A DNA stretch of 22,450 nt from a virus. The DNA is taken from IMG/VR virus record IMGVR_UViG_3300023184_003408, positions 1 to 22,450 of that record; one strand, written 5' to 3'. Each line of letters starts with the position of its first letter. Position 1 is the first letter of the stretch. Shown here one piece after another: positions 1-6,729 of the stretch. The position numbers were made by a program, and so were the translations under genes. The notes under the pieces are model-generated. The model was not told the DNA's origin. It did no database searches and saw only the letters and a program-made list of their open reading frames with translations.

Positions 1-1083
1 GCAGCAATTTCAGACAAAGCAATTAATGCTAAAACTCTTCCACGAATTAGGTCTTTGTCTCAAAGATGGGGCGCTGCATTACTAGGTATTACCAGCAAGC
101 CAGACATTATTGAAGCGTTACCTTGGGCAGCAGTAATTGTGGGTTCATGGACCAGCACACTTCGTTATGGGGAAACACAAGTATGGGACGGGCACGCTTT
201 ACGACGGTACCCAGCTCAACAAAAAGAGTCGTCTAGACGGAAGCACCGGCCCGACATTATTCGTCTAGGAATTGACTTTGATGCTGTCATGGAAGACGAT
301 GTAACTACTGTTGGAGCGTTAGCAATTCGTTCTTGGTTGGCTTGGGAAGAGCACACAAATTTGGGCTATGACCCTGAAGAAGGTGTGGACGAAGAGGAGT
401 TTGTAAACAATGAAGAGGGGGAGATAGCAACTATACCCCCTGAAACCCATAGTGGGGGTAAACCGGTTTCTAGGGGGTCAGGTATTGCTACCGGACCTAT
501 AGAAAAGAGGCACGACAGTGAACGCCTATTACTCCCTGTTATGGGTATTGAGCACATCGTATCAATGGGTACCCAAATGCCTAATGAGCAGGGAGAAGTC
601 ATTGAAATTGACCCTGCAGAGACTGCTGTAATCAGATATCAATCAAACCCATTGCGACAGTGTGATAGTTGCTATCTGGCCTCAAGATGTCCTGCATTCA
701 AGGAACATTCAGATTGTGGTTTTAGACTTCCTATTGAGATCCGCACAAAGGATCAACTTAACGCTGTTTTGCAGGCCATGATTGAGATGCAAGCAAGCCG
801 AGTTTTGTTTGCTAGGTTTGCCGAAGAGCTTGAGGGCCAAGGCCTTGACCCAGCTTTATCATCTGAAATGGATCGCTTGTTCTCGCTCATTGATAAGTTC
901 AAGAACATCTCTGACACTCGTGATCTTATGAGGATTGAAGTTGAAGCAAGGGGCGGAGCCGGTGTCCTTTCAAGATTGTTTGGAAGCAAAGCAGGAGAAT
1001 CAGCCAAGCAACTTCCTGGCGGAGGTATGAACGCCAGTCGCACCGATCAGTTTATTTCCGATGTAATTAATATTGGCGAATAA
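1..1083 (+). CDS. Uncharacterised phage protein, N-terminus cut by window edge
   Basis: The frame is open from base 1 and ends at TAA 1081-1083, so about 360 residues are visible and the true start lies outside the window. A TTG at 55 could be read as a start but has no ribosome site. A cysteine cluster C221-x2-C224-x5-C230-x8-C239 could bind zinc or an Fe-S centre. It is followed by a helical segment (about residues 245-310, rich in E, R, L and K) and a Gly-rich tail. An acidic linker (DEEEF, NEEGE) lies near residues 120-140. I do not recognise the family. The C-terminal stretch IRTKDQLNAVLQAMIEMQ recalls proteins near packaging genes in other long-tailed phages, but this is an impression from memory and not a call. 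The next gene follows after 36 bases. Confidence 0.85.
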   Translation, partial: AAISDKAINAKTLPRIRSLSQRWGAALLGITSKPDIIEALPWAAVIVGSWTSTLRYGETQVWDGHALRRYPAQQKESSRRKHRPDIIRLGIDFDAVMEDDVTTVGALAIRSWLAWEEHTNLGYDPEEGVDEEEFVNNEEGEIATIPPETHSGGKPVSRGSGIATGPIEKRHDSERLLLPVMGIEHIVSMGTQMPNEQGEVIEIDPAETAVIRYQSNPLRQCDSCYLASRCPAFKEHSDCGFRLPIEIRTKDQLNAVLQAMIEMQASRVLFARFAEELEGQGLDPALSSEMDRLFSLIDKFKNISDTRDLMRIEVEARGGAGVLSRLFGSKAGESAKQLPGGGMNASRTDQFISDVINIGE

Positions 1084-1119
1084 TGGTGTATGCTAAGTTC
1101 CCCTACTAAAGGATGTACG

Positions 1120-1431
1120 ATGAACAACTCGCATAGCTCTATAGAAGAACTTGACCCATACCAAACTGCTGAGCAACTAGTGAAAATGGCTATTGACCTA
1201 GGGTCAGATACCCTGAGCATGACTATCAATGATGTATCAAAGTCACTTGTTGAAGCAGCTCATTTGATCACTCATCTTGCTGATGAGTCTAATCATTACC
1301 GGTTGAAGACACAGGTAGTGATTAATGTAAACGGAACTGATTTGATGGTTGACCAAGCAGTAGTAGACAAGTTGTTTGCTTCTACTGTTCAAAACCTAAT
1401 TACCAATGCTCTTAACGAAACTACGGTGTGA
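1120..1431 (+). CDS. Small uncharacterised protein (103 aa)
   Basis: ATG 1120 is preceded by AAAGGAT at 1108-1114, a good ribosome site, so it is preferred over the in-frame ATG at 1090. The product is acidic and mostly helical, with no cysteine motif, signal peptide or membrane segment. The centre (residues about 35-65, ending in HLADESNHYRLKTQVVINVNG) looks like a helix followed by a beta strand. The stop TGA overlaps the next ATG by one base (TGATG), so the two are very probably translationally coupled. Family unknown. Confidence 0.8.
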   Translation: MNNSHSSIEELDPYQTAEQLVKMAIDLGSDTLSMTINDVSKSLVEAAHLITHLADESNHYRLKTQVVINVNGTDLMVDQAVVDKLFASTVQNLITNALNETTV

Positions 1432-1733
1432 TGGATACTGATTCTTCTAAGCAGGCAATGATTAACGCTTTGACACAACGTGTTGAGCAACTTGAAGAAG
1501 TGTTACAAAGTATTCTTCCTCCAGCAATGGCGTATTATTCAGAGGAGTTATTTGCTGCCGGATGGTTGACTGGTTTAGAGAAAGAACTACCCCAGCACGT
1601 ATCAGCTATTGACAAGGCCGCTACTCTTCTTGGTATGATACCTATATCGTGGCATTATAAGGAAGAGAACTCAATTTGGCACACAACTTGGAAAAAGTAC
1701 CCAACTACGTCTACCAAGACAGACGACGTTTAG
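1431..1733 (+). CDS. Small uncharacterised protein (100 aa)
   Basis: It starts at ATG 1431 inside the stop of the preceding gene; an in-frame GTG at 1428 would add one residue. Residues about 8-30 (ALTQRVEQLEEVLQSIL) have a heptad pattern typical of a short coiled coil, suggesting oligomerisation. The C-terminus is rich in Trp, Lys and Thr. Its last 58 bases overlap the next gene in another frame. No known domain is visible. Confidence 0.75.
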   Translation: MDTDSSKQAMINALTQRVEQLEEVLQSILPPAMAYYSEELFAAGWLTGLEKELPQHVSAIDKAATLLGMIPISWHYKEENSIWHTTWKKYPTTSTKTDDV

Positions 1734-1897
1734 TTTCTGCTGGGTTTTTAACTGTTATTGCTTCTATTTCTAATTCTTTTTCAAAGCACGGAACTGGCTG
1801 GCCTTTTGTAGTTACTTTTGGATTTTTCTTTATCCTAACAACTGGTCCACTTATGCTTGGAAAGTTATTTGATATCTTGGGTGAACAAGGTGTCTAA
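1676..1897 (+). CDS. Small membrane protein (73 aa)
   Basis: A TTG start at 1676 follows AAGGAAGAG (1659-1667) at a workable distance; a later TTG at 1688 is the alternative. The protein has a basic N-terminal part, a weakly hydrophobic stretch near residues 21-35 and a clear membrane helix at about 43-62 (WPFVVTFGFFFILTTGPLML). Size and topology would fit a holin-like or other small phage membrane protein, and a lytic-transglycosylase-like lipoprotein is encoded 0.5 kb downstream. No sequence motif proves a lysis role. It overlaps the preceding gene by 58 bases. Confidence 0.6.
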   Translation: MAHNLEKVPNYVYQDRRRLVSAGFLTVIASISNSFSKHGTGWPFVVTFGFFFILTTGPLMLGKLFDILGEQGV

Positions 1898-1915
1898 AGA
1901 AACTAATAACAACTA

Positions 1916-2290
1916 ATGGATTGGCTTGAGCAATCTGCTTGTCGTGGTAAAAACGTTGACATGTGGTACGCCCCTTTAGATGCACCAAATCCTAACGATT
2001 ATTACGCTGTTGGAAAAACAGCATGCAAAAATTGTCCTGTGTGGAAAGAGTGCATGAAGTTAGGTGCAGAGGAAACATGGGGTATGTGGGGCGGGCTAAC
2101 ACCACAAGAACGTAGAGGCACAGTAAAGTTGCAACATGGGACACTTGAAAGCTACCGAAAAGGTTGCCGGTGTACTCCGTGTATTGATGAATCAATTTCT
2201 GCTATGGACTACATCATGCCAATAGTTCTTCCTTCTCGCGGAGAAACTTTTGATGTAAAGTCCCTGCTCTACGCACTAATTAATCCTTGA
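1916..2290 (+). CDS. WhiB-family Fe-S transcription regulator with extra Cys-rich C-terminus (WhiB-1)
   Basis: The WhiB (Wbl) signature is complete: C9, C37, C40 and C46 (C-x27-C-x2-C-x5-C) to hold a [4Fe-4S] cluster, then the turn G56-MWGG-L and the basic segment ending in ERR (residues 65-67). Wbl proteins are confined to Actinobacteria and their phages, where they bind the primary sigma factor or DNA. After the core comes HGTLESYRKGCRCTPC (residues 74-89), a second cluster C84-x-C86-x2-C89 that resembles a module seen elsewhere in actinophage proteins. No strong ribosome site precedes ATG 1916, so translation may be coupled to the gene ending 18 bases upstream. A hairpin pair follows the stop codon. 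Confidence 0.93.
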   Translation: MDWLEQSACRGKNVDMWYAPLDAPNPNDYYAVGKTACKNCPVWKECMKLGAEETWGMWGGLTPQERRGTVKLQHGTLESYRKGCRCTPCIDESISAMDYIMPIVLPSRGETFDVKSLLYALINP

Positions 2291-2291
2291 T

Positions 2292-2356
2292 GTAGGGAGT
2301 TACCGTAATGAGATGGTAACATATCTGCATGGCCCTACCTCCAAAGTAGGGCCTTT
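2292..2356 (+). terminator. Attenuator-like hairpin pair after WhiB-1
   Basis: GGCCCTAC (2331-2338) pairs perfectly with GTAGGGCC (2346-2353) across a 7-nt loop and is followed by TTT, a terminator-like hairpin with a short U tract. Upstream, GTTACC (2299-2304) pairs with GGTAAC (2315-2320). A further GTAGGG at 2292-2297 can pair with CCCTAC (2333-2338) and so compete with the terminator stem. It lies directly between the WhiB-1 stop and the lipoprotein gene. Confidence 0.6.
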
Positions 2357-2383
2357 CCATATCCCCTATCAAGGAGAAAACTA

Positions 2384-2908
2384 TTGCGTAAACTTACCCT
2401 AACGAGTGCGATCATTGTGGGCGCTTTATCACTCACAAATTGCAACCGAACAGTAAGCCCACAAGAAGTTGCAGCCACACCAGAAACTTCAACCACCACA
2501 ACTACCCCACCCCCAACAACTACAACCACTACAACCACTACAACCACTGTTGCCTCAACCACCACTACTACCACAACACTTGTACCACTTGGATCAAAGT
2601 GCGAAGAGTTAGCACCTCTTGCCGTAGAAGCAGGTTGGCCTCAGTCCCTTTTAGTAGACGTTCTTGACGAAGCCTGGAATGAGTCTCGTTGTGAAAACGT
2701 TATTCCTGGGCATCCCCGATGGAATGGTAGTGATCATGGCCCAATGCAGATTAACTTTGTTTGGAAAGACGAAGTTGAAAGCATGTTTGGAAGTTGGGCA
2801 ATGATCGATGACCCTTTGACCAACTTTAAATGGGCATGGGAAATGTACAAATGGTACGACGGGCACGGATACTGTGGTTTTAAACCATGGTCTCGTAAGT
2901 GCAAGTGA
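2384..2908 (+). CDS. Secreted lipoprotein with Thr-rich linker and lytic-transglycosylase/lysozyme-like domain
   Basis: The start is TTG 2384 after AAGGAG at about 2371-2376. Residues 1-19 form a lipoprotein signal peptide ending LTNC, with C20 the probable lipidated residue (N at -1 is unusual). Residues 36-65 are almost pure Thr/Pro, a flexible cell-wall linker. The C-terminal domain (about 72-174) has the pattern of SLT/goose-lysozyme folds: E100 in the WNES segment as the candidate catalytic acid and GPMQIN (119-124) matching the G-[LP]-MQ-I motif. Four cysteines (73, 103, 164, 173) may form disulfides. The likely role is cutting peptidoglycan from the outer face of the membrane, as part of lysis, superinfection control or host-wall remodelling. 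It follows the attenuator-like hairpins. Confidence 0.8.
   Translation: MRKLTLTSAIIVGALSLTNCNRTVSPQEVAATPETSTTTTTPPPTTTTTTTTTTTVASTTTTTTTLVPLGSKCEELAPLAVEAGWPQSLLVDVLDEAWNESRCENVIPGHPRWNGSDHGPMQINFVWKDEVESMFGSWAMIDDPLTNFKWAWEMYKWYDGHGYCGFKPWSRKCK
2495..2580 (+). repeat. Low-complexity ACC/ACA/ACT tract coding the Thr linker
   Basis: The sequence is a run of Thr codons (ACA, ACC, ACT) with a few proline, valine, alanine and serine codons. It is internally repetitive (units such as ACAACCACT) and could expand or contract by slippage in steps of three without breaking the frame. Confidence 0.85.
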
Positions 2909-2937
2909 TTGCTTTCCTGCTCTTAACTGTGTAGTAT
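2908..2937 (+). promoter_or_regulatory. Possible sigma-A-type promoter
   Basis: TTGCTT (2908-2913) and TAGTAT (2932-2937) are separated by 18 bases in the short gap before the helix-turn-helix gene. Each matches the consensus in four positions or so. Support is moderate and comes from sequence alone. Confidence 0.35.
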
Positions 2938-2973
2938 GTACTAAGAATGAACACCCTTACAAAAGGACAACAA

Positions 2974-3171
2974 ATGGATCTCAATAACATTGGAGGGACG
3001 TCTGAAGTAGCGGAGCTACTGGGATGTCCTAAGCAACAAATTCATGCTTTGCGCAAGCGGGCTAACTTTCCAAAGCCAATCAAGATTTTGGCTGCAACAC
3101 CATTGTGGGACTTAGATTCCATCAGGAACTTTGCTACTACATGGATTCGCAGAACACCAACAGATAAATAA
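2974..3171 (+). CDS. Small helix-turn-helix protein, AlpA/excisionase-like (65 aa)
   Basis: ATG 2974 follows AAAGGAC (2962-2968); an upstream in-frame ATG at 2947 has no ribosome site. The chain has the MerR-type winged-helix pattern of AlpA and phage excisionases: GGTSEVAELLGCPKQQIHAL forms helix-turn-helix, then RKRANFPKPIKI and PLWDLDSIRNF the wing and final helix. Such proteins are small DNA-binding regulators or recombination directionality factors. No integrase is seen here, so a regulatory role is as likely as excision. Confidence 0.75.
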   Translation: MDLNNIGGTSEVAELLGCPKQQIHALRKRANFPKPIKILAATPLWDLDSIRNFATTWIRRTPTDK

Positions 3172-3172
3172 C

Positions 3173-3346
3173 ATGGGTAGCAGTTCCCTACCCGCAGGGT
3201 ACTACAAATGCCCTCAATGCAACAGTGGGATAAAGGTGCACGTACCTTTAGTTACTGCACCTACCCACTGTTGTGGGGTGGGCAAAAAAACGTACACAAT
3301 GCAACTTGTTGAAGGACACGATGAAAATAGGAATAACGTCAGGTGA
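3173..3346 (+). CDS. Small zinc-ribbon protein (57 aa)
   Basis: ATG 3173 lies just after the stop of the helix-turn-helix gene. The protein carries CPQC (residues 13-16) and HCCG (residues 32-35), a knuckle pair typical of a zinc ribbon. No ribosome site is obvious, so translation is probably coupled to the upstream gene. The last 26 bases overlap the glycosyltransferase start. Function unknown; zinc ribbons of this size often bind nucleic acid or partner proteins. Confidence 0.65.
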   Translation: MGSSSLPAGYYKCPQCNSGIKVHVPLVTAPTHCCGVGKKTYTMQLVEGHDENRNNVR

Positions 3347-4388
3347 CTGGCAAACCCCACTCACTCCTGGAGGAGACCATCGATGGGGTGGCTCAGGATG
3401 GGCACGCATTGGCCAGTACTTAAAGTACTTACCTGAAAACACTGTTGTAGGTACATTGGCCTGGAACAACAAAGATCATTTTGTGGTTATTGATCACCTT
3501 ACAAAAGAAGAGTGCGAAGTAGATACTGTTGTCATGCAACGCTTGATGCACAAAGGTATTAATGAGCACATCCTTCAAGCACAGGCTTATGGCCAAAAGT
3601 TTATTAATGACATTGACGATTGGTATTGGGGGGTGTCTCCATCCAACAAAGCGTTTAGTCACAACCACCCACAAACTAGCCCTAATGAAAACATTAATCA
3701 TTACAGAGGGACTATTGCTAAATCAGACATGGTTTTGTGTAGCACCTCTTACTTGCAGGATCGGTTACGTGATTTAGTCAAAGGAGAAATGGTGTTGTTA
3801 GAAAACACCATTGATTTATCAAGATTTACTCAGCACGTAGATTCTGGTGATGTATCTCCAACTGTTGGTTGGGTAGGAAGTACTGCTCATAGAAGTGGGG
3901 ACATTGAAACCCTTCGTGGTGTACTAGATATTATGGCAAAGCGTGGGGAAGTAAAGCTGTACCACGGTGGAAACCATATGAGTTACCCTACTTTTGCTTC
4001 TTTACTAAACGTTCCAGACGAGTTAGTTACGACTGCGCCGTTGCACCCAATTGAAACGTACGCAACACTCATGTCTATGGACATTGGGATTATCCCTTTG
4101 CGTGATTTTCCTTTTAATCGTTGCAAGTCAGACATTAAAGGAATGGAGTACGCAGCTTCAGGTATTCCTTTTATCGCACAAAACTTAGATGCGTACGTAC
4201 AGCTAAACGAGTCGCTTGGAGTCGGAAGGCTAGCCAAGAAACCTTCTGATTGGATTAAGCATTTAAAACAATTGATTGCTGATCCCTCACTTCGCAGAGA
4301 AGAAGGTGCTCGCAACCGAGAATTAATTTCTGCAAGAGACATACTTTTTGGTGCTCAACGATTTGTTGATGTGGTTACTGGCCTGTAG
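3321..4388 (+). CDS. Glycosyltransferase, GT-B fold, group 1 type (355 aa)
   Basis: ATG 3321 follows GAAGGAC and is chosen over the longer frame from 3273. The N-terminal half has a Gly-rich loop (TPGGDHRWGGSGWARIG, residues 14-31) as in GT-B acceptor domains. The C-terminal half has GWVGS (183-187), DIGIIPL (254-260) and an E-x7-type donor-binding region KGMEYAASGIPFIA (273-286) typical of Glycos_transf_1. It would transfer a sugar from an NDP-sugar; in a phage the acceptor may be modified DNA, a virion protein or a host surface glycan, which cannot be told from sequence. WhiB-2 follows after 9 bases. Another surface-modification type enzyme, the methyltransferase at 21735, is far away in the same orientation. 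Confidence 0.85.
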   Translation: MKIGITSGDWQTPLTPGGDHRWGGSGWARIGQYLKYLPENTVVGTLAWNNKDHFVVIDHLTKEECEVDTVVMQRLMHKGINEHILQAQAYGQKFINDIDDWYWGVSPSNKAFSHNHPQTSPNENINHYRGTIAKSDMVLCSTSYLQDRLRDLVKGEMVLLENTIDLSRFTQHVDSGDVSPTVGWVGSTAHRSGDIETLRGVLDIMAKRGEVKLYHGGNHMSYPTFASLLNVPDELVTTAPLHPIETYATLMSMDIGIIPLRDFPFNRCKSDIKGMEYAASGIPFIAQNLDAYVQLNESLGVGRLAKKPSDWIKHLKQLIADPSLRREEGARNRELISARDILFGAQRFVDVVTGL

Positions 4389-4397
4389 GATAACCCC

Positions 4398-4829
4398 ATG
4401 AATGAGAACACTATTGTATCTGCCCTAGTTGATCTCCCACAATTGAAAGAATGGGGGGACGGAAGATGGCGTGTAAAAGCAGCATGCGCTAACAGCGATA
4501 CTGAGAAGTTCTTCCCTAACAGGGATGGTGTTGACGCCGCTATGATTGTTGCTCAAGCACAGTTATGTTGTGCAATGTGCACAGTGCGTAAAGAATGCTT
4601 AGAGTTTGCGCTAACCAACAAACTTAAGTACGGTATTTGGGGTGGGGTAACCCCTCGGAATCGTCGTGGTTTAGAACTAGAGCATGCTGACGAAGCATCA
4701 AAGCTAACAGCAACTAGTCTTATTAAGGTATTGCGTAAGGTAAAGGACGAAACTCCTTTGAAAACCTCAGCAAAGATGATGAACTTAGATGTCGACGAGT
4801 TTCGTAAGTTACTATCTGAAAACAAGTAA
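4398..4829 (+). CDS. WhiB-family Fe-S transcription regulator (WhiB-2)
   Basis: The core cysteines are C30, C58, C61 and C67 (C-x27-C-x2-C-x5-C), with an additional C57 next to C58. The motif G79-IWGG-V and basic NRR (residues 88-90) complete the Wbl signature. The C-terminal 50 residues are helical and charged and differ from WhiB-1, so the two are not a recent duplication. A weak AGGAT precedes ATG 4398. The stop TAA (4827-4829) abuts the stop of the convergent HNH gene with no base between them, so there is no room for a dedicated terminator. Confidence 0.93.
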   Translation: MNENTIVSALVDLPQLKEWGDGRWRVKAACANSDTEKFFPNRDGVDAAMIVAQAQLCCAMCTVRKECLEFALTNKLKYGIWGGVTPRNRRGLELEHADEASKLTATSLIKVLRKVKDETPLKTSAKMMNLDVDEFRKLLSENK

Positions 4830-5300
4830 TTACATTTCTTTTTGAAGGCTGTCGGGGTTGTACCCAATGTCTTCAAGGAACCTTCGTAGTCTATTGATCT
4901 CTGCCCGCATAGCGTGGTACAAGTGTTGACGCTCAATGTTTTCAATGAGCGACACTTTCTCTAGATGCTCCGGGTTACAGCAAAGAGTGTTGCGACATAA
5001 GTGGTCTAGTGTCTCAACCTTAGTAAGGGAGGCATGCATGTGCTGTTCGTAAGACCATCGGTGAGCTTGGAAAGCTTTGTTACCAACGTACATACGGCCA
5101 TACCCTTTATCAACAGGGCCAGTCCATGTCCAGCAGCCATCATCCTGCTTTTTAATGTGTTTCCAAAACTTGTCTTCTGGAAGCTTTGACTTGTCAATAA
5201 TATGCATACGCCCATCGCGTTGCATTTGTTTGTAATGAGCTGCGCACAATCCTTTGGCTACAGCTTTTTCGTTACATACCGGACCTCTACACATGTACAT
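4830..5300 (-). CDS. HNH endonuclease with N-terminal zinc finger
   Basis: ATG 5300 has AAGGAG six bases upstream; the longer frame from 5375 runs through the hairpin and leader and is less likely. Residues 4-22 form a C-x4-C-x9-C-x2-H zinc finger. The HNH core is at about 57-113: GCWTWTG then HRWSYE, then DHLCRNTLCCNPEHLE with H100 as the general base, N109 and H112 completing the metal site. Cysteines 102, 107 and 108 may bind structural zinc. Free-standing phage genes of this type are often homing endonucleases; DNA nicking during packaging is an alternative. It is the last gene of the leftward block. Confidence 0.9.
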   Translation of the reverse strand: MYMCRGPVCNEKAVAKGLCAAHYKQMQRDGRMHIIDKSKLPEDKFWKHIKKQDDGCWTWTGPVDKGYGRMYVGNKAFQAHRWSYEQHMHASLTKVETLDHLCRNTLCCNPEHLEKVSLIENIERQHLYHAMRAEINRLRRFLEDIGYNPDSLQKEM

Positions 5301-5310
5301 ACTAATCTCC

Positions 5311-5334
5311 TTGGACGGCGCCACAATTGCGCAG
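5311..5334 (-). promoter_or_regulatory. GTCCAA-type leader hairpin 1 (HNH gene)
   Basis: The leftward transcript carries AATTGTGGCGCCGTCCAA, one of nine copies of this 18-nt element. Here only GCGC/GCGC (5318-5321 with 5329-5332) pairs, a short stem. The GTCCAA end runs straight into the AAGGAG ribosome site of the HNH gene. Confidence 0.6.
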
Positions 5335-5364
5335 ACACATAGTCTAACCCAGGTTCGCCCCTTA

Positions 5365-5408
5365 CCCCATAACAATCAGCACGGATGCATGTTTTGTGCT
5401 GTATGGGG
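5365..5408. other. Strong hairpin in the HNH leader region
   Basis: CCCCATA (5365-5371) pairs with TATGGGG (5402-5408) and CAGCAC (5377-5382) with GTGCTG (5396-5401), leaving a 5-nt bulge on one side and a 13-nt loop. It sits in the 165-base non-coding gap between the Myb-like gene and the HNH gene. No U tract follows on either strand, so it is not an obvious terminator; a structured leader or small RNA is possible. Confidence 0.55.
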
Positions 5409-5465
5409 CAGGGGGAGGAAAGATCCCGACAAGAAAGGGTAGATGTCAGGCCCTGGCTTCTTTCC

Positions 5466-5825
5466 TTACGTCCTTTGTTTGTAGTTTTCCGTCTTTCTAC
5501 GGGGGTTAACTGGGTGGCCTAAGTCTGCCAAGTGCCTAATCCTCATGTAAATAGTTTGTTGGCTACGACCTAGGAGGTTAGCAATGTTAGCAGTGCGGTC
5601 CCCATTATTCCAGCCCGCAATGAGTTGCTCATCTTCTTCTTTAGTCCAGTGCCTTGAATGGCGCTTCTGACTTCCGTAGATTGTAAACATAAGTCGCTCA
5701 GGGTCAATCTCGTACGCATTGGCTACAAGAGTTAAACCAATCTTCGGATCAAGGTGCCCATCGATCATCAGCTTAAAGATTACTTTGAGATCAAGGGTCG
5801 CTACAGTTTCATATTCACATTCCAT
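5466..5825 (-). CDS. Myb/SANT-like helix-turn-helix DNA-binding protein (119 aa)
   Basis: ATG 5825 has AAAGAGGAAACC just upstream; the longer GTG form from 5840 is less likely. Residues 60-102 (HWTKEEDEQLIAGW ... NIANLLGRSQQTIYMRIRHL) match the Myb/SANT or GcrA-like pattern: a first helix starting W-T-x-E-E-D and a recognition helix after LGRS. The first 55 residues are a separate helical region. It resembles the protein at 9069-9434 in its DNA-binding unit, so the phage carries two such factors. A regulator role is inferred. Confidence 0.75.
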   Translation of the reverse strand: MECEYETVATLDLKVIFKLMIDGHLDPKIGLTLVANAYEIDPERLMFTIYGSQKRHSRHWTKEEDEQLIAGWNNGDRTANIANLLGRSQQTIYMRIRHLADLGHPVNPRRKTENYKQRT

Positions 5826-5836
5826 GGTTTCCTCTT

Positions 5837-6193
5837 TCACTTAACTCGTAGTTGCGAGTATGGGGTTTTGTTGGTGACTGACTCAGCTACGTCAGCTGTA
5901 ATCTTTCCTAAGCTAAAAGCAGCATCAAACAACTGAGTCTTAACTGCTGGCTCAGTGATCTGTTTAAACACTGCAGGAGACACCAGTTTCTTCAATGTCT
6001 CAATGTCAAACGAGCGACGCTCTGCCTGAACTAAAGAGACGACTTTGCCGTCTACTTCTACCTTGTCAAGAGACTCACTAAGCATCGCCGTCTTAAGTTC
6101 TTCTTCAAGACCCTTAAGTAACGTTGCCCATGAGTCTGCTTCTTTCTTTGCAGCTAAGTAACTTCTTACTGTGGTTTCCATATTGTTTGTCAT
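5837..6193 (-). CDS. Uncharacterised helical protein (118 aa)
   Basis: The ATG at 6193 overlaps the upstream gene's TGA (ATGA). Residues 6-40 form a charged coiled coil (SYLAAKKEADSWATLLKGLE), followed by a beta-rich part (KVEVDGKVVSLVQ) and RRSFDIETLKKLVSP. The layout recalls small phage proteins encoded next to recombination or replication genes, but no family is certain. The stop lies 12 bases before the next start. Confidence 0.8.
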   Translation of the reverse strand: MTNNMETTVRSYLAAKKEADSWATLLKGLEEELKTAMLSESLDKVEVDGKVVSLVQAERRSFDIETLKKLVSPAVFKQITEPAVKTQLFDAAFSLGKITADVAESVTNKTPYSQLRVK

Positions 6194-6504
6194 GATGATA
6201 ACTTACCTTCTCTCGCTAGTTGTAACAACTTTTCTAATGAACAATCAGGCCCAAGTACTACTACAACAACCTGGTTTGGTTGCGGGCCAGTAATTACTTT
6301 TGGTTCCACCGAACCAACTAACCTAAGTTGCTTAGGAATAATGAACGTGCTACCAACACCCTCAATATCTACAAGCATCTTCCTCTGTTCCGGGTGTCCA
6401 TCGGGCATAACGTCAGGGTCTACGACTTCAGCCATAAGCCCCTTGTATGGCCCGCTTGAAACCTCCACGGACATTCCTTTTCGTAAGGCTTTTGCGCCTA
6501 CCAT
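6190..6504 (-). CDS. Small protein with KOW-like segment (104 aa)
   Basis: ATG 6504 follows AGAAAGG. The segment SSGPYKGLMAEVVD (residues 16-29) matches the KOW pattern (basic-G-x-V-x-sG-P-[FY]-x-G) found in NusG/Spt5 and ribosomal proteins that touch RNA or RNA polymerase. Beta-rich sequence follows. It is too short to be a NusG homologue, as no NGN domain is present. A transcription or translation link is possible but not shown. Confidence 0.75.
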   Translation of the reverse strand: MVGAKALRKGMSVEVSSGPYKGLMAEVVDPDVMPDGHPEQRKMLVDIEGVGSTFIIPKQLRLVGSVEPKVITGPQPNQVVVVVLGPDCSLEKLLQLAREGKLSS

Positions 6505-6523
6505 TTTGTTACCTTTCTGTGGG

Positions 6524-6712
6524 TCACGATACTGTTGGGAGTACGTTTAATGTAAAGAGGAACTCATCGAGCACTTCTAAAGCGTCGTGTGTCTCGTCGC
6601 TGTTGTCAAACTTTGCAAAGTCAAGCAAGTGCTCAAGAGCCTTGATCTCGTCACTACTAAAGATGACCACAGTAATGGGTCCACTGTTTTCTGATGATTT
6701 GATAATTGTCAT
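6524..6712 (-). CDS. Small acidic protein (62 aa)
   Basis: ATG 6712 follows AAAGGG about 7 bases upstream. The product has a beta start (MTIIKSS, ITVVIFSS) and an acidic helix (SDEIKALEHLLDFAKFDNSD). It sits 17 bases after the ATPase gene. No family recognised. Confidence 0.65.
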   Translation of the reverse strand: MTIIKSSENSGPITVVIFSSDEIKALEHLLDFAKFDNSDETHDALEVLDEFLFTLNVLPTVS

Positions 6713-6729
6713 TGTTTTCCCTTTGTTTG

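Noticed and set aside
2335-2667. Reading frames rich in Val or Asn/His over the Thr linker
   Set aside because: They are shadows of the Thr-codon repeat in other frames and lack any other support.
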